Positions 5,757-12,376 of a DNA stretch of 23,741 bases are shown here, one piece after another. Position 1 is the stretch's first letter. Each line of letters opens with the position of its first letter. The translations under genes and the position numbers were made by a program. This DNA comes from a virus. Below the pieces are notes generated by a model. The model ran no database searches. It had not been told where the DNA came from and was given only the letters and a program-made list of their open reading frames with translations. Location of the stretch: positions 1 through 23,741 of the IMG/VR virus record IMGVR_UViG_3300023176_003920; one strand, written 5' to 3'.

Positions 5757-8088
5757 ATATTCTAGCTATTTTTTCGTTATAAGTCTTTTTAAGTTTATCA
5801 GTAATATAATTTGGATCATCAACACTATATCTCATAATATTTCTTAGATCATCGATTACTACTGGCAAATAGTTTGGTTTTAAAATATACAGAAGTCTTT
5901 TATCTTCGTTTAATCTATTTTCAAATTCAAAATTGGTTATTGGTTTTGATAACACATTTCCCGGGACTTTAATTATACTACTTGTAGTTGGGTCTAAGTA
6001 TTGAAATTCTTCTGTTATTTTCTCTTGCCATGATGTTCCATTCCATCTCCAAGTAGTTTGATTTTGCGTGTATAGATCATTTTGTTCTACACTCAGAACA
6101 TCGTCTGGAGCACTAACAGTTACTGTTGGAGGTGTAACATAATTTGATCCATTTGTTACTACTCTTATACTAGATATTCCACTGTTAGCAACACTAACTT
6201 CTATAATTGCTGCCACTGATGTTGGAGCACTTTCAATGGTTACTGTAGGTGCAACTGTATATCCAAATCCAGCATTAGTGATATCAATTGAGGTAACTAT
6301 TCCACTTGTTATAGATGCAATTCCAGTTGCAGTAACTGCTGTAAATGGAGCACCGATAGTAACTGTTGGTGGTAGTGTGTAACCTGCACCGACTTGGGTC
6401 ACAGTAACACTGGTTACGGATCCGTTCGTAATTTGAGTAGTTCCCTTTGCAGTTGCATTAAGATTGTACTCAAAAACTTTGTCTATAGAACCACCAGATA
6501 CAATCAATTTTTCTCTGTCTGACCTTATGAATACATCAGATGGAGATGAAAGACGATCACCAACGAAGAAAGATTTTACGAAAGATGCTGTACTTATATC
6601 CCATGCATCTAGATCAAATTCATATATACTCGAACTACCTTCACTTGTAGCGAACAATTTAGTACCATCGGAGTTAAAACCAAACCCTAAAATATCATTA
6701 TCTCCAGTAGGTGATGTTACATTAAATGTATTAACTGGAGTTACGTTGATTGTACTTATATCCCAATTAGTTCCCAAAGAGTATTCGTTTATTATGTCTG
6801 GATCTGAAAAATCTAAGACAAACAATCTACTTCCATCATCTTTAAATCTTAATCCACCAGGAGTTGCAAGGGTAATTTCATTTAGTTTGGATGCAGTAGA
6901 TAAGTCCCAACTTGTGGATAGAGAATAACTAATAATTTTATAGTTTACTCCAGCACCACCACTAACATACATTCTTGTACCATCTGGCTTAAACTCAACT
7001 CCCGTTGTGTAGTTAAAGTCTGCACTTACATCTAATTCATAAGTTAAAGATAGTGATGTCACATCCCAACCAGTGCTTAAAGTGTACTGTTTAATTTGAT
7101 TTATTCCAGTAAAACTTGCTGTATATAATTCTGTTCCATCCGATTTAACGTAAAATCCTTCTACATCGTTTCCCACAGTTCCAGAAGATTCTGCGGCATA
7201 TAAACCGAAAAGAACTACTGGAGATTGTTCAAAAGTTACAGAAGGTGCTGTTAGACCATAACCTATTCCTCCTACTAAATTTTCCAGACCATCTACCTTA
7301 TCGATGTTTATACCTTGACCTAGAATGGAATCAACAGTTGCTTGTACAGATTGAATAGGGTCAGAAAATGTTACTGTAGGTGCAGTGAGATATCCTTCTC
7401 CACCAGATAAATTGGTAACACTAGTTACTGCAAAATCACTTATTGTAGAATCTGCGGAAGCATTAGATGAAGGATCTGGTGGACTTAGTGTTACTGTAGG
7501 TTTTGTATCATATCCTAATCCAGCTTCACTTATAAGAATTGCAGAAATTGAGTTATTTACCCCACCCACTATTGGAGTTAATACAGCTTGAGTTCCTGGA
7601 ACAAAGATTGGTGGGAATGTAATACCTGGGGGATTTTCTGTTATAGTCTGAAACTCTGGTGCATTATAGAAGGCTTCGTCTACTATTAACCCACCAGGAA
7701 AAACTATTCTACCAAAACTATCTTTTGTAGTTATTGTTTCGTAATGATGTATTTCCGTATATCTATCTTCGGATTCATACTTGTCTTCTAGGTATCTATT
7801 AAAACTATCTAAGTTTAATGGCCATTCATCCTGAAGATTTAAAATATTATTCGTTAATAAAATCACCCAGTCTAGTTCTGGATCTCCATATATTTTTTCC
7901 GCAACATCATCTGGACGTTCGTTTTCAGTTATAGAATAAAATTCAAATGCACCAGATATTGATGCAATGTCCTCTCTAATCTTAGCTCTTTTGAAGAGAT
8001 TTTTTACAATGACCGTTTCATCGGTTGCTGTGTTATTTGTTGTTCTGTTTAGAACTTGTAAGTTTGGTAGTTGTGAGAAGTAAGTCAT
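5755..8088 (-). CDS. 53: Baseplate wedge protein gp53 with large repeat/beta-propeller insertion (777 aa)
   Basis: Residues 1-145 match gp53 of T4-like phages: LFKRAKI, then FEFYSITENERPDDVAEKIY and DWVILLTNNI followed by WPL, the LysM-like core that clamps the (gp6)2-gp7 wedge in T4. Residues 691-777 (FQYLDPTT, ITNFEFENRLNEDK, RLLYILKPNYL, VVIDDLRNIMRY) look like the C-terminal end of cyanophage gp53. Between them lie some 500 extra residues: three GxGYxxxPTVT repeats (about 181-289), a beta-propeller-like region with five SDGTxLY blades (308-548), three more repeats (555-662) and a W-rich linker (TTWRWNGTSW). T4 gp53 has 196 residues, so this is a much enlarged wedge protein probably exposing an adhesive or decorative domain. 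It is the last gene of the minus-strand operon and ends in the shared terminator. Confidence 0.85.
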   Translation of the reverse strand: MTYFSQLPNLQVLNRTTNNTATDETVIVKNLFKRAKIREDIASISGAFEFYSITENERPDDVAEKIYGDPELDWVILLTNNILNLQDEWPLNLDSFNRYLEDKYESEDRYTEIHHYETITTKDSFGRIVFPGGLIVDEAFYNAPEFQTITENPPGITFPPIFVPGTQAVLTPIVGGVNNSISAILISEAGLGYDTKPTVTLSPPDPSSNASADSTISDFAVTSVTNLSGGEGYLTAPTVTFSDPIQSVQATVDSILGQGINIDKVDGLENLVGGIGYGLTAPSVTFEQSPVVLFGLYAAESSGTVGNDVEGFYVKSDGTELYTASFTGINQIKQYTLSTGWDVTSLSLTYELDVSADFNYTTGVEFKPDGTRMYVSGGAGVNYKIISYSLSTSWDLSTASKLNEITLATPGGLRFKDDGSRLFVLDFSDPDIINEYSLGTNWDISTINVTPVNTFNVTSPTGDNDILGFGFNSDGTKLFATSEGSSSIYEFDLDAWDISTASFVKSFFVGDRLSSPSDVFIRSDREKLIVSGGSIDKVFEYNLNATAKGTTQITNGSVTSVTVTQVGAGYTLPPTVTIGAPFTAVTATGIASITSGIVTSIDITNAGFGYTVAPTVTIESAPTSVAAIIEVSVANSGISSIRVVTNGSNYVTPPTVTVSAPDDVLSVEQNDLYTQNQTTWRWNGTSWQEKITEEFQYLDPTTSSIIKVPGNVLSKPITNFEFENRLNEDKRLLYILKPNYLPVVIDDLRNIMRYSVDDPNYITDKLKKTYNEKIARI
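6103..6426 (-). repeat. GxGYxxxPTVT protein repeats, distal set of gp53
   Basis: Three units at gp53 residues 568-577, 608-617 and 648-657: GAGYTLPPTVTIGAP, GFGYTVAPTVTIESAP and GSNYVTPPTVTVSAP. They are spaced 40 residues apart and each is preceded by a strand of the type SGIVTSIDITN. The regular 40-residue spacing implies tandem small beta domains. The units are clear at protein level and only weakly conserved in DNA. Confidence 0.85.
6445..7167 (-). repeat. Beta-propeller-like blade repeats inside gp53
   Basis: Residues 308-548 contain five related units, each with a core of the type GFxxxSDGTxLYxxS followed by IxxYxLSTxWDxSTAS. Examples are VKSDGTELYTAS, FKPDGTRMYVSG, FKDDGSRLFVLD, FNSDGTKLFATS and IRSDREKLIVSG. 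The pattern resembles YVTN/NHL/lactonase-type propeller blades. The last unit lacks the Gly-Thr of the turn. Five visible blades is low for a closed propeller; one or two diverged blades may be hidden or the strands may close in another way. Confidence 0.75.
7222..7548 (-). repeat. GxGYxxxPTVT protein repeats, proximal set of gp53
   Basis: Three units at residues 189-200, 230-240 and 275-285: GLGYDTKPTVTLSPP, GEGYLTAPTVTFSDP and GIGYGLTAPSVTFEQSP. They are the same family as the distal set, so the propeller region appears to interrupt one array of about six units. In gp53 they follow directly on the wedge domain. Confidence 0.85.
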
Positions 8089-8089
8089 A

Positions 8090-9523
8090 TCAATATCCTA
8101 CTGCGTTGTTACTGACAGAACTGAGATCATCTCGACCTTCAAAGATGTTATCTGCTTGATAATCAGTATCATAGATTGGTTCAAGTTCATCAAAAGACAT
8201 TTGGAAAACGGTGGAAACTGGTTGACCTTTATCATATGCTGACCAGAAACCATCTGGAGTATAATTACAGTTGAAAGAAGTCAATGCACATGTCTTAAAC
8301 TTATTTACACCATCAATGCCTGTTCGTCCACTCTTGTATTCCAACTTAAAGACGTTTGGAGTTCCCAAGAAGAAAGATGATTGTCCAGATTTTCCTTTTA
8401 CTTTTTTAGCTGCCATTCCTTGTTTGAAGAATCTAATAATTCTTCGAACTGTTTTAGCTTCCGTATCACTTCTTGGAGACAACCTGTAGTTGAAACTAAA
8501 CTTTCTCAAAGTTGGTGAATTAAACAATAGTTCTAAGTTAGAGTTGGGAACAATTCCTGCGCCTCTAGCAAGGATTGATTCCGCTTCAACTCCAAATCCT
8601 TGCAGCTTCAATAGTTTTGAAGTTATATCTCCACCTAATAGTGTAGCCATTTCATCGCCAATGGCGCCAGAGCTGGCGAGCTTAATAAGATTCGCAATCT
8701 GAAGAGTAGTACCACCTTGACCCAAAAGACTACCGAAAGCCGCCAGAGCTGCCCGAGATCCTAAATTTGCCATAGTATTAGCAGTTGCTGCAGCAGCAAG
8801 ATTTCCCATGGCATCTTCACCCCATGAAATATTATTACTATCTGCAACGCTATTGGGCATTGGTAAAAATACTGTTCCTATCGGACTCTGCAAATTGCTG
8901 CCTGGTTGCAATCCATTTAATAAAATTCTTTTGACTGCATCATTTCCACCAAAGATATCATCTCCCTTTGATGGTTTATATGTAAATTGAGAAATAGCAA
9001 AATAATCTTGTTGACTTGACATCAAATCATTTGGATAAACCATTCCTCCGCCGAACAATTCTTTCTCATTTCCAACCCCAAATCTACCACCATTTACAGC
9101 GAGTTTTTCATAAGATGATTTAGGATCTGCTAAGAATGCAAACAATTGTCCAATACCTCCACCACTGTTACTGGTTGTTGTTGAAGGTTGATTTTGTTGT
9201 GGTTGTGATGATTTTTGTCCCGGTTGGTTATTACTATAATTTTGGTTAGCCCATTGAGGTAATACGTAACCTTTAGTTGAACCACCAGAAGCTGTATATG
9301 CTGATTGAATTGCTAATACTGCTTGTTGATGATATTGTTGTTGTTCTGCAGAGTTTAATACTAAACTTGAAGCTGATGTCCAATCACCATCTTTATAAAC
9401 TAGAGTATTAGTAGAGCCATCAGTGGAAATAATATTTGCAGCACCAGTTACTGGATCGTATTGCAAGTCATAATTTACATTATTTTTTGTAAATAATGGT
9501 TTTTTTACTGTTGTTAACGCCAC
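8090..9523 (-). CDS. 48: Baseplate tail tube cap gp48
   Basis: A 477-residue protein whose C-terminal third carries the gp48 signature: SPTLRKFSFNYRLSPRSDTE, AKTVRRIIRFFKQGMAAKK, FLGTPNVFKLEYKSG and INKFKTCALTSFNCNYTPDG-like strands, ending FQMSFDELEPIYDTDY. This is the tail-tube-like fold that caps the central hub and starts the tube in T4 (gp48, 364 residues). The N-terminal region holds a Q/N/S/P-rich linker near residues 93-122 and an Ala-rich helical stretch (NLAAAATANTMANLGSRAAL), and is longer than in T4. It lies directly between the unknown 175-residue protein and gp53 in one minus-strand operon. gp54 is the related alternative, but a separate gp54-like gene is divergent at 10520. Confidence 0.8.
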   Translation of the reverse strand: MALTTVKKPLFTKNNVNYDLQYDPVTGAANIISTDGSTNTLVYKDGDWTSASSLVLNSAEQQQYHQQAVLAIQSAYTASGGSTKGYVLPQWANQNYSNNQPGQKSSQPQQNQPSTTTSNSGGGIGQLFAFLADPKSSYEKLAVNGGRFGVGNEKELFGGGMVYPNDLMSSQQDYFAISQFTYKPSKGDDIFGGNDAVKRILLNGLQPGSNLQSPIGTVFLPMPNSVADSNNISWGEDAMGNLAAAATANTMANLGSRAALAAFGSLLGQGGTTLQIANLIKLASSGAIGDEMATLLGGDITSKLLKLQGFGVEAESILARGAGIVPNSNLELLFNSPTLRKFSFNYRLSPRSDTEAKTVRRIIRFFKQGMAAKKVKGKSGQSSFFLGTPNVFKLEYKSGRTGIDGVNKFKTCALTSFNCNYTPDGFWSAYDKGQPVSTVFQMSFDELEPIYDTDYQADNIFEGRDDLSSVSNNAVGY

Positions 9524-10051
9524 TTATGGTTTACTCCAGGCTTTGTGATTTGGATAGGGTTGTCCTCTTTCATCAACAAATTTTTCAGTGGGTAATAATG
9601 CAACGGAGGGCCAATCTTTTTCTGGAACTCTTAAGAATCCTCCACTGACTCCAGAAAACATGTAACGATGTATAGTATTTCGAGGTATACCTATAGTACT
9701 GCCATTATTTATTAGGCCTTTTGCAACTCCTTCACGATATTTTCTATTAAGATAGTGTAAATTTGTACCAATAAAATATCCTTGACGGAAATTCACTTCA
9801 GTAATATATGCCAATGGTTGGGTATCATGAAACTTTAGTCCTGGAGTTGATGCTCCATAAATGAAGAAATATAATCTACCAACTTCTATACCACCAGTGT
9901 CAATTTCGTTAATATTAAACTGTTCAAGTTCACCAAGATACTGTCTAAGTTCTCCAGTATAGGTGTCACTCTTGACATTCTTTCCTTTGAATTTTTTGAT
10001 TAGATCATATCCAAAACCTTCTCCAGGTTGAAATATACCATCGAAACTCAT
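9524..10051 (-). CDS. Conserved phage protein of unknown function, next to gp4 (175 aa)
   Basis: The product starts MSFDGIFQPGEGFGYDLI and contains a central beta-rich core: GRLYFFIYGAST, KFHDTQPLAYITEV and GYFIGTNLHYLNRKYREG. The pattern of an aromatic-rich strand, a D-x-x-P-L strand and FIGxNLHYL is one I associate with conserved proteins of large myoviruses, but I cannot name a T4 counterpart with confidence. The C-terminus is Pro-rich (DERGQPYPNHKAWSKP). Its ATG overlaps the gp4 stop by four bases and gp48 follows immediately, so a virion assembly or head/tail structural role is likely by context only. Confidence 0.7.
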   Translation of the reverse strand: MSFDGIFQPGEGFGYDLIKKFKGKNVKSDTYTGELRQYLGELEQFNINEIDTGGIEVGRLYFFIYGASTPGLKFHDTQPLAYITEVNFRQGYFIGTNLHYLNRKYREGVAKGLINNGSTIGIPRNTIHRYMFSGVSGGFLRVPEKDWPSVALLPTEKFVDERGQPYPNHKAWSKP

Positions 10052-10491
10052 ATACCTAGATCCTCCTCAGTCATGATCTTGAACTCATAGTTATGATCTG
10101 CACAATATTCTTTTGCGGCTTCCCACTTTGCTTGATTGACAACCCATGTCTGAACTTTATATGCCCAAGCCTTTGTTCTTCTTTTGGGATTTTGTTCTGG
10201 CATTACTACTTCTTTTTTTGGTTTAATTTCTATTACCATAACTCGTGTTTTGCCAGATTTATCTTTGTACTTAACAAAGAAGTCGGGAAAGTATCTATGA
10301 ACTCTATTATCAAGGGGAGAACGATATGGAATCCAAAATTCTTCAGATTGCCACTGGTTTACATTTTCATTTAGGTCACAATATCTCATGAACTTACGTT
10401 CCCAGAGTGAACGATAAATGATGTTTGTTGGATCACCTTTATACTTTCTAGGGTTCTCTGGTCGATATTTGCCCTTATAACTCATATACAT
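10048..10491 (-). CDS. 4: Head completion protein gp4, PD-(D/E)XK fold
   Basis: 147 residues, close to T4 gp4 (150). The opening SYKGKYRPENPRKYKGDPTN, then YRSLWERKFMRYCD and SEEFWIPYRSPLDNRVHRYF, are hallmark gp4 sequence. Residues D70 (YFPDF) and E88-x-K90 (VIEIKPK), with E31 in LWERK, form a TnsA-like nuclease signature, and the C-terminal helix plus strand (YCADHNYEFKIMTEEDL) completes the fold. T4 gp4 is needed to complete filled heads before tail joining; its nuclease activity is not established. ATG 10491 or ATG 10485 (MSYKG, which matches T4 better) may be the start. It is the first gene of the minus-strand operon, just after the TATAAATA promoter. Confidence 0.92.
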   Translation of the reverse strand: MYMSYKGKYRPENPRKYKGDPTNIIYRSLWERKFMRYCDLNENVNQWQSEEFWIPYRSPLDNRVHRYFPDFFVKYKDKSGKTRVMVIEIKPKKEVVMPEQNPKRRTKAWAYKVQTWVVNQAKWEAAKEYCADHNYEFKIMTEEDLGI

Positions 10492-10510
10492 ACTATAGAT
10501 ACCTAAGAAA

Positions 10511-10518
10511 TATTTATA
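10511..10518 (-). promoter_or_regulatory. T4-type late promoter TATAAATA for the gp4-gp53 operon
   Basis: On the minus strand the sequence reads TATAAATA, identical to the T4 late consensus, 19 bases before the gp4 ATG at 10491. It lies in the only gap between divergent operons. Transcription would start about 10500-10505, giving a very short leader, as is usual for late genes of this group. A single 8-mer match could be chance; the position makes it persuasive. Confidence 0.7.
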
Positions 10519-10519
10519 G

Positions 10520-11416
10520 ATGGCTGAACCATTTAGGCCCGACTATCCTGCTAATGAATTTCGAGTAGATCCAATCTACGCAAGGATGACCTTGGCTAGG
10601 AATACAAATGATGGAAGGTCTGGACTCCCTGGAGTTCAACAATTGTTCGGTGAACTATCAGTAACCAGCCAATTTAAAGTTACACTATTTTTGGGAGATA
10701 CTTATCCAACTATAACTTCAGATTCTGACATTAACGCTTGGTTAGTTACTTGTGGTGTATTGGGATCTAATCTTTTCAATGGAAATAATTCTAACCTAAA
10801 TTCTCTTCGTTATGAATTTATGTGTAACGAAACTTTCTTGCCTGGTGCTACGATGACTATGGCTGAGGAAGTCGGTAGTAGACAAGGAGTTGTGGAAAGA
10901 TTTCCAATCAGAAGGGAATTTCCAGAAATTACAATGACTTTCTATGTTGATGCAGAATATGGAATCATTCGTTTATTTGAAGAATGGATGAACTTTATAA
11001 ATCCACTATACAATACTAGAGGGAGATTAACTTCTGGAAATCCTAGAGGAGGAGTTGGTCAAGATCAAGACAATCAATTCTTTAGATTTAGATATCCAGA
11101 TACTTATAAAAGAAATATAGCTATTACAAAATTTGAAAGGGACATGTATATTGATTCCAATACAAGAAATGTAGAAAGAACTCCTTCTATGATGACTTAT
11201 AAGTTCATCAATGCATTTCCAACAAATTTAACTGCATTACCAGTAACTTATCAAGGAAGTACAGTTACAAAAACTACGGTAAGTTTTACATATGAACGTT
11301 ATGTGATTCTTAATCACCAATCTACGGGATCAAATAATTTCGAGGAAAGAGAGACCAATGCTGGTGATCCATTTGTTGTTTTTGCAAATCCAAAAGTTGC
11401 TTACGATAACGAATAA
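10520..11416 (+). CDS. 54: Tail-tube-fold protein, gp54-like tube initiator
   Basis: A 298-residue protein with the strand pattern of the gp19/gp48/gp54 tube family: FKVTLFLGD, YEFMCNETFLPGATM, EFPEITMTFYVDAEYGIIRLFEEWMN-like core, then RNIAITKFERD, MMTYKFINAFPTNLTALPV and TKTTVSFTYERYVI. The T4 gp54 core has the same order (an arginine/aspartate strand, a residue pattern MDSE..AMQDWVN, and a final GCHPISVS...VTFAYRV). T4 gp54 (320 residues) sits on gp48 and starts tube polymerisation. Being next to the hub genes rather than gp18/gp20 favours gp54 over the gp19 tube monomer, but I cannot exclude another tube-fold baseplate protein. It is the first plus-strand gene after the divergent promoter region. 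Confidence 0.65.
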   Translation: MAEPFRPDYPANEFRVDPIYARMTLARNTNDGRSGLPGVQQLFGELSVTSQFKVTLFLGDTYPTITSDSDINAWLVTCGVLGSNLFNGNNSNLNSLRYEFMCNETFLPGATMTMAEEVGSRQGVVERFPIRREFPEITMTFYVDAEYGIIRLFEEWMNFINPLYNTRGRLTSGNPRGGVGQDQDNQFFRFRYPDTYKRNIAITKFERDMYIDSNTRNVERTPSMMTYKFINAFPTNLTALPVTYQGSTVTKTTVSFTYERYVILNHQSTGSNNFEERETNAGDPFVVFANPKVAYDNE

Positions 11417-11426
11417 TTTTAGCGCT

Positions 11427-11433
11427 CTAAATA
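11427..11433 (+). promoter_or_regulatory. Putative late promoter before gp26
   Basis: CTAAATA (within CTAAATAAAT) resembles the late promoter motif of T4-like phages and lies 26 bases before the gp26 ATG in a 43-base gap. The gp26 start has no Shine-Dalgarno sequence (TTAATTTTTT precedes the ATG). It would make the gp26-to-coiled-coil block a separate late unit. Confidence 0.5.
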
Positions 11434-11459
11434 AATTTATCTGACTATATTAATTTTTT

Positions 11460-12188
11460 ATGCCATTACCCAAAATTGCGACTCCAACTTATGAACTTGA
11501 GTTGCCATCTACAGGAAGATTTATAAAATATAGACCATTCCTAGTTAAAGAAGAAAAAGTTCTAATTTTAGCCTTAGAAAGTCAAGACGTAAAACAAATT
11601 ACTCTCGCTATCAAATCAGTTTTAAAAGACTGCATCCTTACAAGAGGAGTTAAAGTAGAAGAGTTACCCTCTTTTGACATCGAATATATTTTCTTAAACG
11701 TTCGTGGAAAATCTGTCGGAGAAGCTATCGATCTAATTGTAACTTGTTCCGATGACGGTGAAACTCAAGTTCCTGTAAAAGTTTATGTTGATGAAATTAA
11801 AGTACAGAAAGACGAAGATCACTCTACTGAGATAAAACTTGATGATCAAATTGTTATCAAAATGAAGTATCCTTCATTAGAACAATTCATCAAAAACAAT
11901 TTCGATTTTACTACCCAAGAGTCATTATCAACTATTGAAAGATCTTTTGAGATTATTTCTTCCTGTATTGATTCTATTTTCACAGAAGAAAAAGCGTGGG
12001 CAGCCGGAGATTGTACCAAGAAAGAACTTATAGAGTTCATTGAAAGTATGAATACAGAACAATTCAAGAAGATTGAAAAGTTCTTTGAGACTATGCCTAA
12101 ACTTTCACATACATTCTCTGTTACAAATCCAAAGACTAAACAAAAAAATGAAGTAACTTTGGAGGGATTATCTAGTTTTTTCGGCTAA
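11460..12188 (+). CDS. 26: Baseplate hub/tail assembly protein gp26
   Basis: A 242-residue protein of the T4 gp26 family (208 residues in T4; T4 base plate protein family). It opens LPKIATPTYELELPSTG, RFIKYRPFLVKEEKVLILAL and KQITLAIKSVLKDCIL, continues with an IEYIFLNVRGKSVGE strand-helix and beta strands, and ends in a helical region (TEQFKKIEKFFETMPKLSH). T4 gp26 acts in hub assembly. Its position directly before a small ORF and the tape-measure gene parallels gpG-type tail chaperones. Near its end lies an in-frame T TTT TTC slippery heptamer (12176-12182), after which a -1 shift continues into the next ORF, predicting a 305-residue longer form. Confidence 0.85.
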   Translation: MPLPKIATPTYELELPSTGRFIKYRPFLVKEEKVLILALESQDVKQITLAIKSVLKDCILTRGVKVEELPSFDIEYIFLNVRGKSVGEAIDLIVTCSDDGETQVPVKVYVDEIKVQKDEDHSTEIKLDDQIVIKMKYPSLEQFIKNNFDFTTQESLSTIERSFEIISSCIDSIFTEEKAWAAGDCTKKELIEFIESMNTEQFKKIEKFFETMPKLSHTFSVTNPKTKQKNEVTLEGLSSFFG

Positions 12189-12216
12189 TTATGGCTCATA
12201 TTGATCTTGAGTCATA
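12161..12216 (+). promoter_or_regulatory. Putative programmed -1 ribosomal frameshift cassette
   Basis: In order: a Shine-Dalgarno-like GGAGGG (12161-12166) ending nine bases before the slippery heptamer; T TTT TTC (12176-12182), in the proper X XXY YYZ phase of gp26 (codons AGT TTT TTC); a 7-base spacer; and a stem-loop in which 12190-12198 pairs with 12208-12216 (nine pairs, one G-U, nine-base loop). The -1 frame has a TAG at 12173-12175 and opens exactly at 12176, while the zero frame stops at 12186-12188, so only 13 bases allow the shift. The cassette layout is like that of bacterial dnaX. Confidence 0.75.
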
Positions 12217-12376
12217 TTTCCGAATAAATTTCGCTCTCATGCAGTTCCATAAATATTCATTAAGTGAGATAGAAGATATGATGCCTTGGGAGAGAGATAT
12301 CTATCTTGCCCTATTGAAACAACATATAGAAGATGAGAATTTAAAAGCACAACAGGCAGCAAATCGTGGCAGTTAG
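12191..12376 (+). CDS. Small gp51-position ORF, likely C-terminal extension of gp26 by -1 frameshift (61 aa)
   Basis: The product MAHIDLESYFRINFALMQF ... MPWERDIYLALLKQHIEDE is helical with a PWERDxYLxLLxxHIEDEN segment, which is typical of the T part of G/GT tail chaperones (a short helix with a tryptophan-containing PWE motif). In T4 the gene after 26 is 51, the hub assembly catalyst, and cyanophage annotations often use gp51 for this small gene. The ATG at 12191 is inside the predicted stem-loop, and the nearest GGAGGG is 24 bases away, too far for normal initiation. The frame is joined to gp26 by a -1 shift, reading through CGG CTA ATT into this ATG. It overlaps the next gene by 11 bases. 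Confidence 0.75.
   Translation: MAHIDLESYFRINFALMQFHKYSLSEIEDMMPWERDIYLALLKQHIEDENLKAQQAANRGS

Noticed and set aside
6464-6928. 154-residue plus-strand open frame opposite gp53
   Set aside because: It mirrors the propeller repeats of gp53 on the other strand and has no independent features.
11418-11431. TTTAG-CGCT-CTAAA inverted repeat between gp54 and gp26
   Set aside because: Only five A/T-rich pairs with a four-base loop; too weak for a terminator and it overlaps the putative late promoter.
12143-12149. A AAA AAT slippery-like heptamer in phase near the end of gp26
   Set aside because: The -1 frame meets TGA immediately (12149-12151), so a shift here would give only a truncated product; the T TTT TTC site further on is the productive one.
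12248-12255. CATAAATA within the small gp51-position ORF, 110 bases before the tape-measure-like gene
   Set aside because: A one-mismatch match in AT-rich coding sequence, far from the next start; no supporting context.
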